A stretch of DNA of 64,000 bases from an uncultured Victivallales bacterium. Lineage in GTDB: Bacteria; Verrucomicrobiota; Lentisphaeria; Oligosphaerales; JAFGRS01. The notes below the pieces were generated by a model. The model searched no databases, was not told where the DNA came from, and saw only the letters and a list, made by a program, of their open reading frames with translations. This document shows, piece after piece, positions 1-8,666 of the stretch. The DNA lies in contig CAILUI010000097.1 in NCBI GenBank assembly GCA_903837355.1, positions 1 through 64,000 of the forward strand. The letters run 5' to 3'. The position numbers were made by a program, and so were the translations under genes. Numbering within the stretch: the stretch's first letter is position 1; every line of letters begins with the position of its first letter.

Positions 1-14
1 GAGCGCGTGAGAAC

Positions 15-90
15 GTGAAAGCGTGGATTCGTGGCAGACGGCCGGCACACGCGCCGTAACCCTCACGCAATCACGCTCTCACGCTTTCAC
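15..90. repeat. Inverted repeat at the window edge
   Basis: An 11-bp sequence at 15-25 recurs as its exact reverse complement at 80-90, and both arms lie in a stretch of loosely repeated GTGARARCGT-like words. The rest of 1-262 has no gene I can support. It could be a terminator of a gene outside the window or a fragment of a dispersed repeat. Confidence 0.4.
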
Positions 91-262
91 CGTGCCGGTG
101 ACCAACACCGATGGTCGTTGGGAAAACGGAACAGCCCTGGGCGGGCGCTGTCGGGGGCGCCGGCTGGGGGAAACGGGTGTACAGTGGGGCGCGCGCCGTC
201 GGCGTGCGGTTGCGGCGAGCCCGCCGCAGGCCGCCGTCGGCGGGCTGACGCGAGAGGTCCCT

Positions 263-640
263 ATGTCACGCATTGCTGCCCTCAGAGAGTGGGCTCGTCG
301 CGTCGAGCGCGATGTTGTCGCCGTCTACTTCGCAGCGCGCGATCCGGCGACGCCGCTGCCCGTGCGGGTTCTGGCCATTGCGGTTGCCGCCTATGCGCTC
401 AGTCCGCTGGACCTGATTCCTGATTTCATTCCGGTCGTGGGCTATCTGGACGATGTGCTCATCGTTCCTTTGGGGCTGTTGCTGGTGATCAGGCTGTTGC
501 CGCCGCCGGTTCTGGCGGCGGCGCGTCGTCGTGCCGAGGTGGCGCTGGAGCGTCCGCGCAGTGCGGGGGCGGCCGTAGCGGTGGCTGTGATCTGGGTCAT
601 CGGCGCTGGAGTTCTGCTGTATGGCGTGCTGCACAGGTGA
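263..640 (+). CDS. DUF1232 (YkvA-like) membrane protein
   Basis: Small protein of 125 residues whose centre carries the DUF1232 signature: [23 protein letters not shown] at roughly residues 40-62, with the typical [11 protein letters not shown] loop joining two hydrophobic stretches. A second hydrophobic segment sits at the C-terminus (about 103-122). The family is widespread, membrane-associated and of unknown function. I start at the ATG at 263 because GAGAGG lies just upstream; a longer reading frame extends to 23 but has no family similarity. The 3' end overlaps the next gene by 20 bp, so the two are probably translated as a pair. Confidence 0.8.
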   Translation: MSRIAALREWARRVERDVVAVYFAARDPATPLPVRVLAIAVAAYALSPLDLIPDFIPVVGYLDDVLIVPLGLLLVIRLLPPPVLAAARRRAEVALERPRSAGAAVAVAVIWVIGAGVLLYGVLHR

Positions 641-1136
641 ACGCCTTCTGGTCGATGCCGACGCCTGTCCCGTCAAGGCGGAGGTGTACCGCGTTGCCGG
701 CCGTTACGGGCTGGAGGTCACGCTGGTAGCCAACGCCCGGATGCGCATCCCGGCGGAGCCGTGGATCAGGCTGGAGGTGGTTGGCAGCGCCAGCGACGCG
801 GCTGATGACTGGATCGCCGAGCAGGTGCGCGCGGGCGACATCGTGGTCACCACGGACATCCCGTTGGCGAGCCGTTGCCTGAAGGCCGGTGCGGCGGTGG
901 TCAGCCCGACCGGGAAGCGCTTCACCGAGGCGAATATCGGTTCGGCGGTCGCGACTCGGGATCTGTTGACGGAGTTGCGTAGTGCGGGGGAGTTGACGGG
1001 TGGCCCGCCGCGGTTGGAGGAGCGCGACCGCTCGCGTTTCCTGCAAGAGCTCGACACCGTGGTTCAGGCCGGGCGTCGCCAGCGGCGGTCCGCCGCCGCC
1101 GCCGTGCCGCCGCCGGACGCCGGCAGCGCGGGATAG
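621..1136 (+). CDS. YaiI/YqxD family (UPF0178, DUF188) protein
   Basis: 171 residues. The N-terminal [18 protein letters not shown] (about residues 9-26) is the family hallmark, with acidic residues in a PIN-like fold. [18 protein letters not shown] (about 73-90) and [12 protein letters not shown] (about 91-102) are the other conserved blocks. The family is predicted to be a PIN-domain nuclease relative with no firmly known substrate. The gene overlaps the DUF1232 gene by 20 bp. The last 25 residues are an Ala/Arg/Pro-rich extension beyond the usual family end. Family assignment is firm; function is not. Confidence 0.85.
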   Translation: MACCTGERLLVDADACPVKAEVYRVAGRYGLEVTLVANARMRIPAEPWIRLEVVGSASDAADDWIAEQVRAGDIVVTTDIPLASRCLKAGAAVVSPTGKRFTEANIGSAVATRDLLTELRSAGELTGGPPRLEERDRSRFLQELDTVVQAGRRQRRSAAAAVPPPDAGSAG

Positions 1137-1177
1137 CCTGCAGCCCCTTGCGAGTACCTGGTTCGGGAGAATCGCCG

Positions 1178-2275
1178 ATGACCGAGCGCGAGCGTTTTCT
1201 CAACTACATGCAGTTTCGGCCCGTGGACCGCATCCCGCTGATGGAGATGGGGGTCTGGCCTGAGACCCTTGATCGCTGGCACTACGAGGGGCTGCCTACC
1301 TGGGTCACCGGCCTGCGGCACCTCGAGGACTACCTCAGGCTTGACCGCAGTTTCAACTGCAATTGGCTGCCGATCAACGACGGGGTCTATCCACCGTTTG
1401 AGACGAAGGTCATCAGCGAGACCGACGAGGAGCAGATCGTCTCCGACGCCGACGGCGTCATCTGTCGTCAGCGCAAGCACCACCGTACCATTCCGCAGTA
1501 CATCGAGTTCCCAGTCAAGAACGAGGCCGACTACCGCCACCTGTGCTCGCGCCTTTACGGCAACGAGCCTGGACGCTACAGCGCCGACTTTGCCGCCGAC
1601 TTGCACTGGCGGCGGCAGCGCGGGGAGATCATCGGCGTCAACTTCAAGGGGTTCTTTGGCTTCCCGCGCAACCACATGGGGGTGGAGAACTGGTGTCTGG
1701 CCTTCTACGATCAGCCGCAGTTGGTGGAGCGGGTCATCGCGGACCGGCTGCAGTTCGGCAAAGAGCTGCTGCGGCCGCTGCTGGCAGCCCGCGTCCTGGA
1801 TTTCGTGCAGATCTGGGAGGACATGTCATACAAGACGGCCTCCCTGATCTCGCCCCAGTGTGTTCGGCAGACCATGTTGCCCGCCTGCCGCGAGTTGGTC
1901 GCGTGTCTGCGGGAAGGCGGAGTGCAGGTCATCATGGTCGATAGCGATGGCTTGGTGGACGAGCTGATGCCGCTCTTCCTCGAGGCTGGCTGCGACGGGA
2001 TGCACCCCTGCGAGATCGCCGCCGGTTCGGACCCCTTGCTCCTGCGCCGCCGGCATCCGCGCTGTGCCCTAATGGGTGGGATGGACAAGCGTGCCATCGC
2101 CAGCGGTCCGGACGGTGTCGACGCCGAGCTGGAGCGGCTCGCACCCCTGCTCGAGGAGGGCGCCTTCATACCCATGCTGGACCACTTCGTGCCGCCGGAC
2201 GTCTCCTATCCCACCTACTGCTACTACGTTGAGCGGCGGCGCGAACTGCTTTCACGTCCCCACCCTGGCCGTTGA
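1178..2275 (+). CDS. Uroporphyrinogen decarboxylase-fold methyltransferase-like protein
   Basis: 365 residues with the UroD (PF01208) fold: the N-terminal TERERFLNYMQFRPVDRIPLMEMG and later VIMVDSDGLVDELMPLFLEAGCDGMHPCE (about residues 256-284) are typical. The RQAGR motif of true uroporphyrinogen decarboxylase is not seen, and no other heme gene is nearby. It therefore more likely belongs to the UroD-related methyltransferases (MtaA/CmuA-like) that are strongly expanded in PVC and related anaerobes. The substrate is unknown. I start at the ATG at 1178 (GGGAGA upstream) rather than 1148. The stop lies 10 bp from the convergent gene on the other strand. Confidence 0.75.
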   Translation: MTERERFLNYMQFRPVDRIPLMEMGVWPETLDRWHYEGLPTWVTGLRHLEDYLRLDRSFNCNWLPINDGVYPPFETKVISETDEEQIVSDADGVICRQRKHHRTIPQYIEFPVKNEADYRHLCSRLYGNEPGRYSADFAADLHWRRQRGEIIGVNFKGFFGFPRNHMGVENWCLAFYDQPQLVERVIADRLQFGKELLRPLLAARVLDFVQIWEDMSYKTASLISPQCVRQTMLPACRELVACLREGGVQVIMVDSDGLVDELMPLFLEAGCDGMHPCEIAAGSDPLLLRRRHPRCALMGGMDKRAIASGPDGVDAELERLAPLLEEGAFIPMLDHFVPPDVSYPTYCYYVERRRELLSRPHPGR

Positions 2276-2285
2276 GGCGCGCTTG

Positions 2286-3100
2286 TCATTCGCTGATCTT
2301 GATCGACGCGCGGTCGACATGCGGGCCGAAGACGACGGGCTGGCGGGTGCCGGCGGGGCCGCTGGTCGTGAGGTTGCCCGTCAGCCGGAGGTTGCGCACG
2401 GACGCCAGATAGACGCCCCCGCGCACCTCTTCCCCGACGACGTCTCTCCCGTTACCCAGGGACGGAAAGAACTGCGGGTCGGTGATGACGTTGCCGCGTA
2501 CGTCGCAGTCCCAGGCGGTGCCGCTGAAGACGCCGCCGCTGGCGGGGGTCAACGGCGAGCGTTCCTGCCCGCCCTGGATGGTGCCGGTGCTGAACTGGCT
2601 GACCTCGGCCAAGCGGATCAGGAGTTTGACGGCAGGGTCCAGGAGCGGGTCCGGGCTGTCCGGCGCCGGCCGACCCTCGACGATGGCGACGTCCCCCCAG
2701 GCCCCCCAGTCGGAGACGGTGGTCTGGCCGGGATCTGCCAGCAGGCGGATGTCACCTGGCGGTCGCGGAAGGTGCTGATATCGGCCATGCAGAGTTGCCA
2801 GCGCTGCTCCTGGTGGTGCGTCGAGGCCAGGAGCGTGCGGGGTTTGCCGGCCTCGCCGACCTCGACGTTGGAGGTGATGCCGTCGGAACCGTCCGCCCCG
2901 TCGCGCAGGCCGATCCAGCAGACGAGCGTCAGGGGTTCCTTCTCGAGGTCGGCTGCCGTCGCTGGCACGGCGACGGCTTGGCCCCAACCGAGGGTGGCGA
3001 AGAGCACCACCAGGGCCACGGCAAGGCGGGATAGGGCTGGCAGGAGGGCGTCGGGGGAGTGAATGGCTGACCCGCGGCGGCGGTCAGGCGTGGTGACCAT
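2286..3100 (-). pseudogene. Secreted hypothetical protein, broken by one frameshift
   Basis: The minus-strand start at 3100 (AAGGGA upstream) encodes an N-terminus with a signal-like segment (ALSRLAVALVVLFATLGWG), followed by a domain with LTLVCWIGLRDGADG and WQLCMADISTFRDRQV. At about 2751-2758 the frame moves by one base. The shifted frame continues DIRLLADPGQTTVSDWGAWGDV and runs to the stop at 2286 with sensible protein (right-handed beta-helix-like or NPCBM-like beta structure). Adding one base in CAGGTGAC would restore a single protein of about 272 residues. It is either a real frameshift mutation or a sequencing error. I do not recognise a specific function. Confidence 0.7.
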
Positions 3101-3253
3101 GGCGGTCCCTTCCTGCGTGCGCCCGCGAGGGAGCGGAAGGTTATCAGGCTGGTGGTTCCCGATGCGAGCGCCACTATACTTTGGGGTACGCGGGAAGGAC
3201 AGGCCGGTGTTCGGCGGGCGTGTGGACAGCATCAGGTGGAGGAACCCGAGCCC

Positions 3254-5203
3254 ATGCAGCGTCTGGCCCAGGTTGGGAATGTCATTGCACTCTGCCTGGC
3301 GGCGCCCCTTGGCGGCGTCGGCGCGGCGGCTGAGCCGCCGCCCAGCATCGACCGTCCCTTTCGCAATGGCGGCTTCGAGGAGTGGTCCGCGGACGCACCC
3401 AGCTCCTGGCAGGTGCGGAAGACCACCGCCGGCGGCGCGCAGGTCACCTGCGGGAGTTCGGCCGTGGCGCACGGCGCCGGGCAGAGCGCCCTGGTCGAGG
3501 TCGCTCCGGGCGTCGAGGTCTCCTGGTATGGCTACTCACAGGTCGTGAGCCCAGTGTGCTACGGGCAGACCTACAGGCTCTCCTACTGGATCAAGACGGA
3601 GGCCGCGCTGGACGGGGTCGGCGCCTATGGCGGTATCGAGTTCCTGGACGATGGCGACGAGCGCCTGTGCTTCATCGACTCGGACCGCTTTACCGGCACC
3701 AACGACTGGACCCTGGTCACCCTCCACGCCTTCGTCCCGAAGGGGGTCCGGGCAATCCGGGCCAACCTGAGTCTCCACGGCCACGGCCGCGCTTACTTCG
3801 ACGACACCCAGATCACGCTGGTTCGTACTGCCGGGCCGCTGCCGGACGGCCGGGTCGCGCTGACCTTGGCGGAGCGGCCGGCTCAAGGTGTATTCATGGG
3901 GTTTGGCGTCGAGGATGACCCCTTCCTGCTGGCCGGTAAGAACCTGGAGTTCGCCATCGGTGACGCGGACTTGGCCCTGCGCGAGCGCCGCATCCGGGCC
4001 ATCCGCCCCGCCCTGGTCCGCTCCTTTCTCTGGTGGGATGCCTTCAATCCCAGCCGGGACATGGTGACCTTCGTCTATGACAGCGTGGGGATGCAGTCCC
4101 TCTATCGGCTGCTGGCGGTGTATCAGGCGCTGGCGATCCCGGTGGTGATCACGGACACCCACTGGTCGTGGTCCCGAGAGCAGTACCCCTACAACGAGCA
4201 GAACGTCGAGCGCGGGGTGGCGATTTATCTGAAGCTGCTCGAGTACCTGGTCAAGGAGCGCGGGCTGACCTGCATCCGCTACGCCACGATCACGAACGAA
4301 CCCAACTTCTTCTGGGAAGCGGCCGGCGGGACCCGCGCCTCGTTTGCCCAGGCGAACCGGCTCTTCCACGAGCGGCTCCAGCAGTCTGCCCTCAAGGGGC
4401 ACCTGCAACTGATCGGCGGCGACGTCGCCATGGACCTGAACTGGCTGCAGCGAACGATCCGGGAGTCGGATGCCTGTTTCAGTGCCTACTCGATGCATTT
4501 CTACCTGCCCACCAAGCAGTACTACCTGTTCAGGGACTACGTCGAGAGGTTGGTTGAGACGGTTCGCCAGGACTCCAAACCCCTGGGCGGCCCAGGCGTC
4601 TCGTCGGGCTACAAGCCGGCCCTGATCCTGGAGTTTGGCCATCTCCCCGACAAGCATGACAACGGGAACCTGGCCGACACTCTGCGCACCTACGAGGCAG
4701 CCTTGTGGACGGCCAACGCCAATCTGGCCGTGCTCAATCAGGGCGCTTCCGGCTCGTTGCTGTGGTGTCTTCACTCCCTCTACTACGGCGAGGGCTTCAT
4801 GGCTCCCGGTCTGTGGGAGTTCAAGGATCGGCAATGGGCCCTGCGGCCGGTCTACTACTCCCAGGGCCTGTGCATGAGTCTGGCTCGTCCCGGGATGGTG
4901 CCGCTGCAGGTGACCGCAAGCACTGAGAGCTGTGAGTTCAACGCGGCCGCACTCAGGGATGCCGGGGGCCGGGTGACCCTCTTCCTGCTGAACCTCGCCA
5001 CGGGCGCCGTGTCCGTCGGACTGGCCGCGCTGCCAGCGGGCGAGTACCAGGTCTATGTCCTGTCGCGAGACGCATTCGCCGCGGCCCAGTCCAGGCCCGA
5101 CTCCGAGCAGTTGGACTGCCTCGCCAGCACGCCGCTGACGATCACGGCGACGCATGATCTGACCGTGCCGCCGGAGAGCTTCGTCGTCCTGCGGCAGCGC
5201 TGA
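3254..5203 (+). CDS. Secreted clan GH-A glycoside hydrolase with N-terminal carbohydrate-binding module
   Basis: 649 residues with a signal peptide (about 1-26). Residues about 35-195 form a beta-sandwich module (FRNGGFEEW start, YRLSYWIKTE), as in carbohydrate-binding modules. Residues about 210-540 look like a TIM barrel: ATITNEPNFFWEAAGG places a candidate acid/base Glu at 349 after Asn-348, and ALILEFGHLP places a candidate nucleophile at Glu-460, the spacing expected of clan GH-A (GH5/30/39-like). A C-terminal beta domain follows. The start at ATG 3254 has GGAGGAACC upstream. It is followed 87 bp later by a second GH-A-like gene, and the two likely act on the same glycan. The substrate is not deducible. 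Confidence 0.75.
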   Translation: MQRLAQVGNVIALCLAAPLGGVGAAAEPPPSIDRPFRNGGFEEWSADAPSSWQVRKTTAGGAQVTCGSSAVAHGAGQSALVEVAPGVEVSWYGYSQVVSPVCYGQTYRLSYWIKTEAALDGVGAYGGIEFLDDGDERLCFIDSDRFTGTNDWTLVTLHAFVPKGVRAIRANLSLHGHGRAYFDDTQITLVRTAGPLPDGRVALTLAERPAQGVFMGFGVEDDPFLLAGKNLEFAIGDADLALRERRIRAIRPALVRSFLWWDAFNPSRDMVTFVYDSVGMQSLYRLLAVYQALAIPVVITDTHWSWSREQYPYNEQNVERGVAIYLKLLEYLVKERGLTCIRYATITNEPNFFWEAAGGTRASFAQANRLFHERLQQSALKGHLQLIGGDVAMDLNWLQRTIRESDACFSAYSMHFYLPTKQYYLFRDYVERLVETVRQDSKPLGGPGVSSGYKPALILEFGHLPDKHDNGNLADTLRTYEAALWTANANLAVLNQGASGSLLWCLHSLYYGEGFMAPGLWEFKDRQWALRPVYYSQGLCMSLARPGMVPLQVTASTESCEFNAAALRDAGGRVTLFLLNLATGAVSVGLAALPAGEYQVYVLSRDAFAAAQSRPDSEQLDCLASTPLTITATHDLTVPPESFVVLRQR

Positions 5204-5290
5204 CGCGCGCCGGGGGTCTATAGCGTTCGGAACGCGGGCCTGGTGCGGTGCGTGCCGGGGCCGGCAGTGTCTGCCAAGGGGAGTTCAGCG

Positions 5291-6964
5291 ATGCAGCGAC
5301 TGCTGAGGGTGTTGTTCTGCACGGGGGCGATGACGATGGCGCAGGGAGCGACGGAGATGGCGCTGCGGCCGGGCCAGGCCGCCGTGGACCTCGGCAAGGT
5401 GCCGCGACTGTGGGACGCGGTGGCCGATGCGGACCGGGTGCAGCCACTGCTGACGCTGGATGCCGAGGCCGCTTGCCGGTGGGTGCTGGCGCCGGGTGAA
5501 ACGATGCGGGTGCACCTCCAGGCGCCGGCGGCGGTCGGGGGCACGCGCGCGGTGCTGACCGTCTGGGACTGGCAGCGTAGCCCGGTAAGCCAGGCCGGGT
5601 GGGCGTTGCCCGTGGACGAGTGGGTGGCGCTGACCGTGACCGGGCGCGGCGTCTACCTGCTAACCCTGGACCTCTTCGACGGCGATACCTGCCTGGCACG
5701 ACTGCCGCGCAGTTTCGCGGTGCTGCCATCCAACGAGGACAAGCGGGAGACGTGGCGGCAGGGCGAGTTCTGGGTGGGGGTCTGCTGCTTCCCAGGCCGA
5801 CAGCACTGGCGCAACGACTTCGGTCCGGGGCATCCCCCCCAGCTCACGGAAGAACAGACCCGGGAGATGGATGCCGAGCTCTCGCGGCGGCTGGGGGTCA
5901 CGGTGGCGCGGCCGGACATCGCGGCCGTGTGGCCGGCAGCCGACCAGCCCATCGACTTCGCGCGCGCCGATGCCGCCATCGCGGCCTGGACGTCGCGCGG
6001 CTTCGCGTTGGATCTGCAGTTGTGGAACCCGGGCGCGGACTGGTCCGTCCTGCCGAAGTATGCCGCGGTGACCGATCCCAAGTGGCGCTATCCGGCCCGC
6101 GAAGAGGCCCTGCGGGCCTTCGTCGGTGCCTGTCTGGACCGTTGGGGCAGCTACGCCAAGCTGGTTGAGCTGGGCAACGAGACCGATAACCCGGACTTCT
6201 GGCGTGGCACCCCGGAAGAGTACCTGCGCTGGTGCGAGGTGGTGACCGAGGAGGTGCGCCGCCGCTTGCCGGATATCCCGATCGCCAACGGTGGCTACAC
6301 CTTCATGCTGCCCGAGTGGTCCGGTCAGTACATCCGCGCCCTGCGCGAGGCCACCCAGATCCAGGCCTACCATGCCCACGGTGGCGTGGACCTGACGAAG
6401 CAGCTGCTGACGACACTACGGACCGGACTGGCAGCCGCCGCCGTGGCGCGACCGCGGGTGGTGAACACGGAGATGGGCTTCTGCGCCTGGCGCCTGGACA
6501 TGGAGCGACACATGGCCGCAACCGCCGTGCAGAAGCTGCTGTACTGCTGGGCCCATGGCAACGAGGGGGCGCTGCTCTATTGTAGCCGCGAGTACACCGG
6601 CCCGCGCCTGACGGCCAACGACTGGGGCTACCTCGACTACTTCCTGTGCCCGCGCTTCATGTACGGCGCGGTGGGGGCGTTCATCGACCACCTGGCGGGG
6701 GCGCGGTTCGAGCGCATCGCCGCGGAGACCGATGGCCTCCACGCCTATGTTTTCGCGACGCCTGATGCCCGCGTGCTGGCTCTCTTCGCCCCCAATGACC
6801 AGGAACGCGAGGTCACCGTGGAGAGCGACGGTAAGGCCGCCCTGAGCGTCGACCCGATGGGCAATGAGACCCCGGCCGAGAACCCGGCTCTGGTGCGGGT
6901 CAAGGCGGGGCTTTACCCGACCCTGGTGCGCTGCGCGGGCGCCACGACGATCAGCGTAAAGTAG
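5291..6964 (+). CDS. Secreted glycoside hydrolase-like protein (GH39/clan A type)
   Basis: 557 residues with a short signal-like N-terminus (RLLRVLFCTGAMTMAQG). Residues about 25-150 are a beta-rich module. About 155-450 is a TIM-barrel-like domain with VELGNETDNPDFW (candidate acid/base Glu-297 following Gly-Asn) and RVVNTEMGFCAW (candidate nucleophile Glu-394). YHAHGG lies between them. The C-terminal 100 residues are a beta domain with HAYVFATPDARVLALFAPND, as in proteins with a Glyco_hydro_39-like tail. A good RBS (AAGGGGA) precedes ATG 5291. It lies downstream of and parallel to the other GH-A gene, and is followed by repeat array A. Confidence 0.7.
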   Translation: MQRLLRVLFCTGAMTMAQGATEMALRPGQAAVDLGKVPRLWDAVADADRVQPLLTLDAEAACRWVLAPGETMRVHLQAPAAVGGTRAVLTVWDWQRSPVSQAGWALPVDEWVALTVTGRGVYLLTLDLFDGDTCLARLPRSFAVLPSNEDKRETWRQGEFWVGVCCFPGRQHWRNDFGPGHPPQLTEEQTREMDAELSRRLGVTVARPDIAAVWPAADQPIDFARADAAIAAWTSRGFALDLQLWNPGADWSVLPKYAAVTDPKWRYPAREEALRAFVGACLDRWGSYAKLVELGNETDNPDFWRGTPEEYLRWCEVVTEEVRRRLPDIPIANGGYTFMLPEWSGQYIRALREATQIQAYHAHGGVDLTKQLLTTLRTGLAAAAVARPRVVNTEMGFCAWRLDMERHMAATAVQKLLYCWAHGNEGALLYCSREYTGPRLTANDWGYLDYFLCPRFMYGAVGAFIDHLAGARFERIAAETDGLHAYVFATPDARVLALFAPNDQEREVTVESDGKAALSVDPMGNETPAENPALVRVKAGLYPTLVRCAGATTISVK

Positions 6965-6965
6965 G

Positions 6966-7280
6966 CGGTGGCGGCGCACCGCATCCCCGGCAGTCCCTTG
7001 GAGGGGCGTCCGGCTCGGGCGCGGCGGCTCAGCGGGGCATGCGCCCCTGGGGAGCTTCGCCCTCCAGTCCCTTGGAGAGGCGCCCGGCTCGGGCGCGGCG
7101 GTGGCGGCCCACCGCATCCCCAGCGGTCCTTTGGAGAGGCGCCCGGCTCGGGCGCGGCGGTGGCGGCCCACCGCATCTCCAGCGGTCTTCTGGAGAGGCG
7201 CCCGGCTCGGGCGCGGCGGTGGCGGCCCACCGCCTCTCCAGGTGTTCTATGCATGGAGAGGCGCCCGGCCGCGGGCGTTC
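6966..7280. repeat. GC-rich direct-repeat array A (59-bp period)
   Basis: Near-identical units beginning GGAGAGGCGCCCGGCTCGGG occur at 7074, 7133 and 7192 (59-bp spacing) and again in altered form at 7255. Degenerate copies fill 6966-7070. Positions 7050-7068 contain GGGGAGCTTCGCCCTCCAG, the reverse complement of the core of arrays B and C. The array fills the gap between two convergent genes, and I see no gene in it. Confidence 0.9.
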
Positions 7281-7285
7281 CTTGC

Positions 7286-8641
7286 TCAGTTGCTGTGAGC
7301 CGCGCGCAGGGCCTGCAGCGCGCACGTTTCGAGCGCCTGCGCCATGCCCTTGGCGGCACCGCCGCCGACGACGGGCAGGGGTTCGTAGCCGCCGTGTTCG
7401 AAGCACTCGTCCATGGCGATGTACCCGGCAGCGCCGTTGGCGAGCGAGGCCAGGAGCGTGCGCGGGAATGGCGACCGCAGGCGGATGCTCTGGCCGATCT
7501 CGGTGAAGGGCTCGCCGGGCAGCGCCGCGATGGCGGTGTCCGCGCCCAGGCGCAGGGCCATGACCGGGAAGTCCACGGTCGTTCCGGCCTCGTTCTGGGC
7601 GAAGGACAGCAGTTGCTCCGCGAAGAAGCGCAGGACCGCCGGGGCGCCACGCGCCAGGTCTTCGCTGGTGAACACGCCCTTCGCGGCCTTCTCCTTGGCG
7701 AGCAGCGCTTTGGCGCGCCGCAGGTCGGCATCGGGGATCGCGCGTTTCTGCAACGTGAAGGTCTGCCGGCAGCACGCCAGCGGCGCCGGCGGGACCAATT
7801 CGGCCTCGTCCAGAGCGCGCAGGATGATGCCCGCATAGCCCTCGCCGATGCGGCGCGCCTCATCGTAGCAGGTCTGGCCCTGGGCGCTGGTCACGTCGAA
7901 GTGGTTGATGTTGCCGGAGGGGGCCACCAGCGTCAGCACCGGAAGCTGGGAACCGAGCGCCGCCTGCAGCGCACGCTCCAGGAACCCTGGCCAGTCGGCG
8001 CTGACGCGGTCCTCGCCGATGGTGTCGGTGTGGTTGGCGAGGTTGACGATCATCCCGGCCGGGTAGCCGTCGGCCAGCATGAGCAGGGCATGGACCTGGC
8101 GGTCCACCGGGCCCTCCGGCCGCACGATGGCGGGGTTCAGTTTGCCGGGGTTGGTGACGACCCGCTCGTCATTCATCCAGTAACGGCGGTTGTAGGCCAG
8201 TGGGTTGTTGACGACGCTCAGAGCGCGCAACTCCACCGGCACGAAACGCCAGAGCGCCGTGCGCACCGCCGCCTCGGCCTGGTCGGCGATGAAGGCGAGG
8301 GCATGCTCGTGGACCGCATCGCGCGCCGCCCGCATCTCGGGGCCGGTGTGCGTATGCGTCGCGGTGATGAGCAGGTGGTCGCCCAGCCCAGCGCTGAGCG
8401 CGTTGAAGCGGGTGCGCAGAAGCTGGTACAGCGGCAGGGGCACCTCGATCACGTCGAGTTGCACGATACCCGCCGTGATGGCGCCCTGCCGGAACAGGCA
8501 GACGCGCACCAACAGGTCGTCCAGGACACCCCGGTTGAAGCGCGGACTGAAGTAGCCCGCCAGGGCAACGCCCGGCGGCGGCGTGATGATGGCCCGCGCC
8601 AGGGCCACCGTGAGTTCTGCGGACGATTTCGAGCGGCCCAT
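7286..8641 (-). CDS. Neutral/alkaline ceramidase-like hydrolase
   Basis: 451 residues resembling the N-terminal domain of neutral/alkaline non-lysosomal ceramidases (PF04734): an early ITPPPGVALAGYF motif (about residues 18-30), a metal-site-like TATHTHTGPEM (about 92-102), LANHTDTIG and a late LPGEPFTEIG block. No signal peptide is evident. These truncated homologues are common in PVC and Planctomycetes genomes next to carbohydrate genes; their substrate is unproven and need not be ceramide. Start: a strong AAGGAGGTCCT precedes ATG 8641. It lies 25 bp downstream of the heparinase-like gene, so the two form an operon. Confidence 0.75.
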   Translation of the reverse strand: MGRSKSSAELTVALARAIITPPPGVALAGYFSPRFNRGVLDDLLVRVCLFRQGAITAGIVQLDVIEVPLPLYQLLRTRFNALSAGLGDHLLITATHTHTGPEMRAARDAVHEHALAFIADQAEAAVRTALWRFVPVELRALSVVNNPLAYNRRYWMNDERVVTNPGKLNPAIVRPEGPVDRQVHALLMLADGYPAGMIVNLANHTDTIGEDRVSADWPGFLERALQAALGSQLPVLTLVAPSGNINHFDVTSAQGQTCYDEARRIGEGYAGIILRALDEAELVPPAPLACCRQTFTLQKRAIPDADLRRAKALLAKEKAAKGVFTSEDLARGAPAVLRFFAEQLLSFAQNEAGTTVDFPVMALRLGADTAIAALPGEPFTEIGQSIRLRSPFPRTLLASLANGAAGYIAMDECFEHGGYEPLPVVGGGAAKGMAQALETCALQALRAAHSN

Positions 8642-8666
8642 AGGACCTCCTTGATGAGGGTGCGAA

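Noticed and set aside
23-262. Upstream extension of the DUF1232 frame
   Set aside because: The extra residues look like random Arg/Gly-rich translation, and a good RBS lies before the ATG at 263.
7029-7775. Long open frames on both strands over repeat array A and the ceramidase-like gene
   Set aside because: They are products of GC-rich DNA with few stops; repeats and one genuine gene explain the region.
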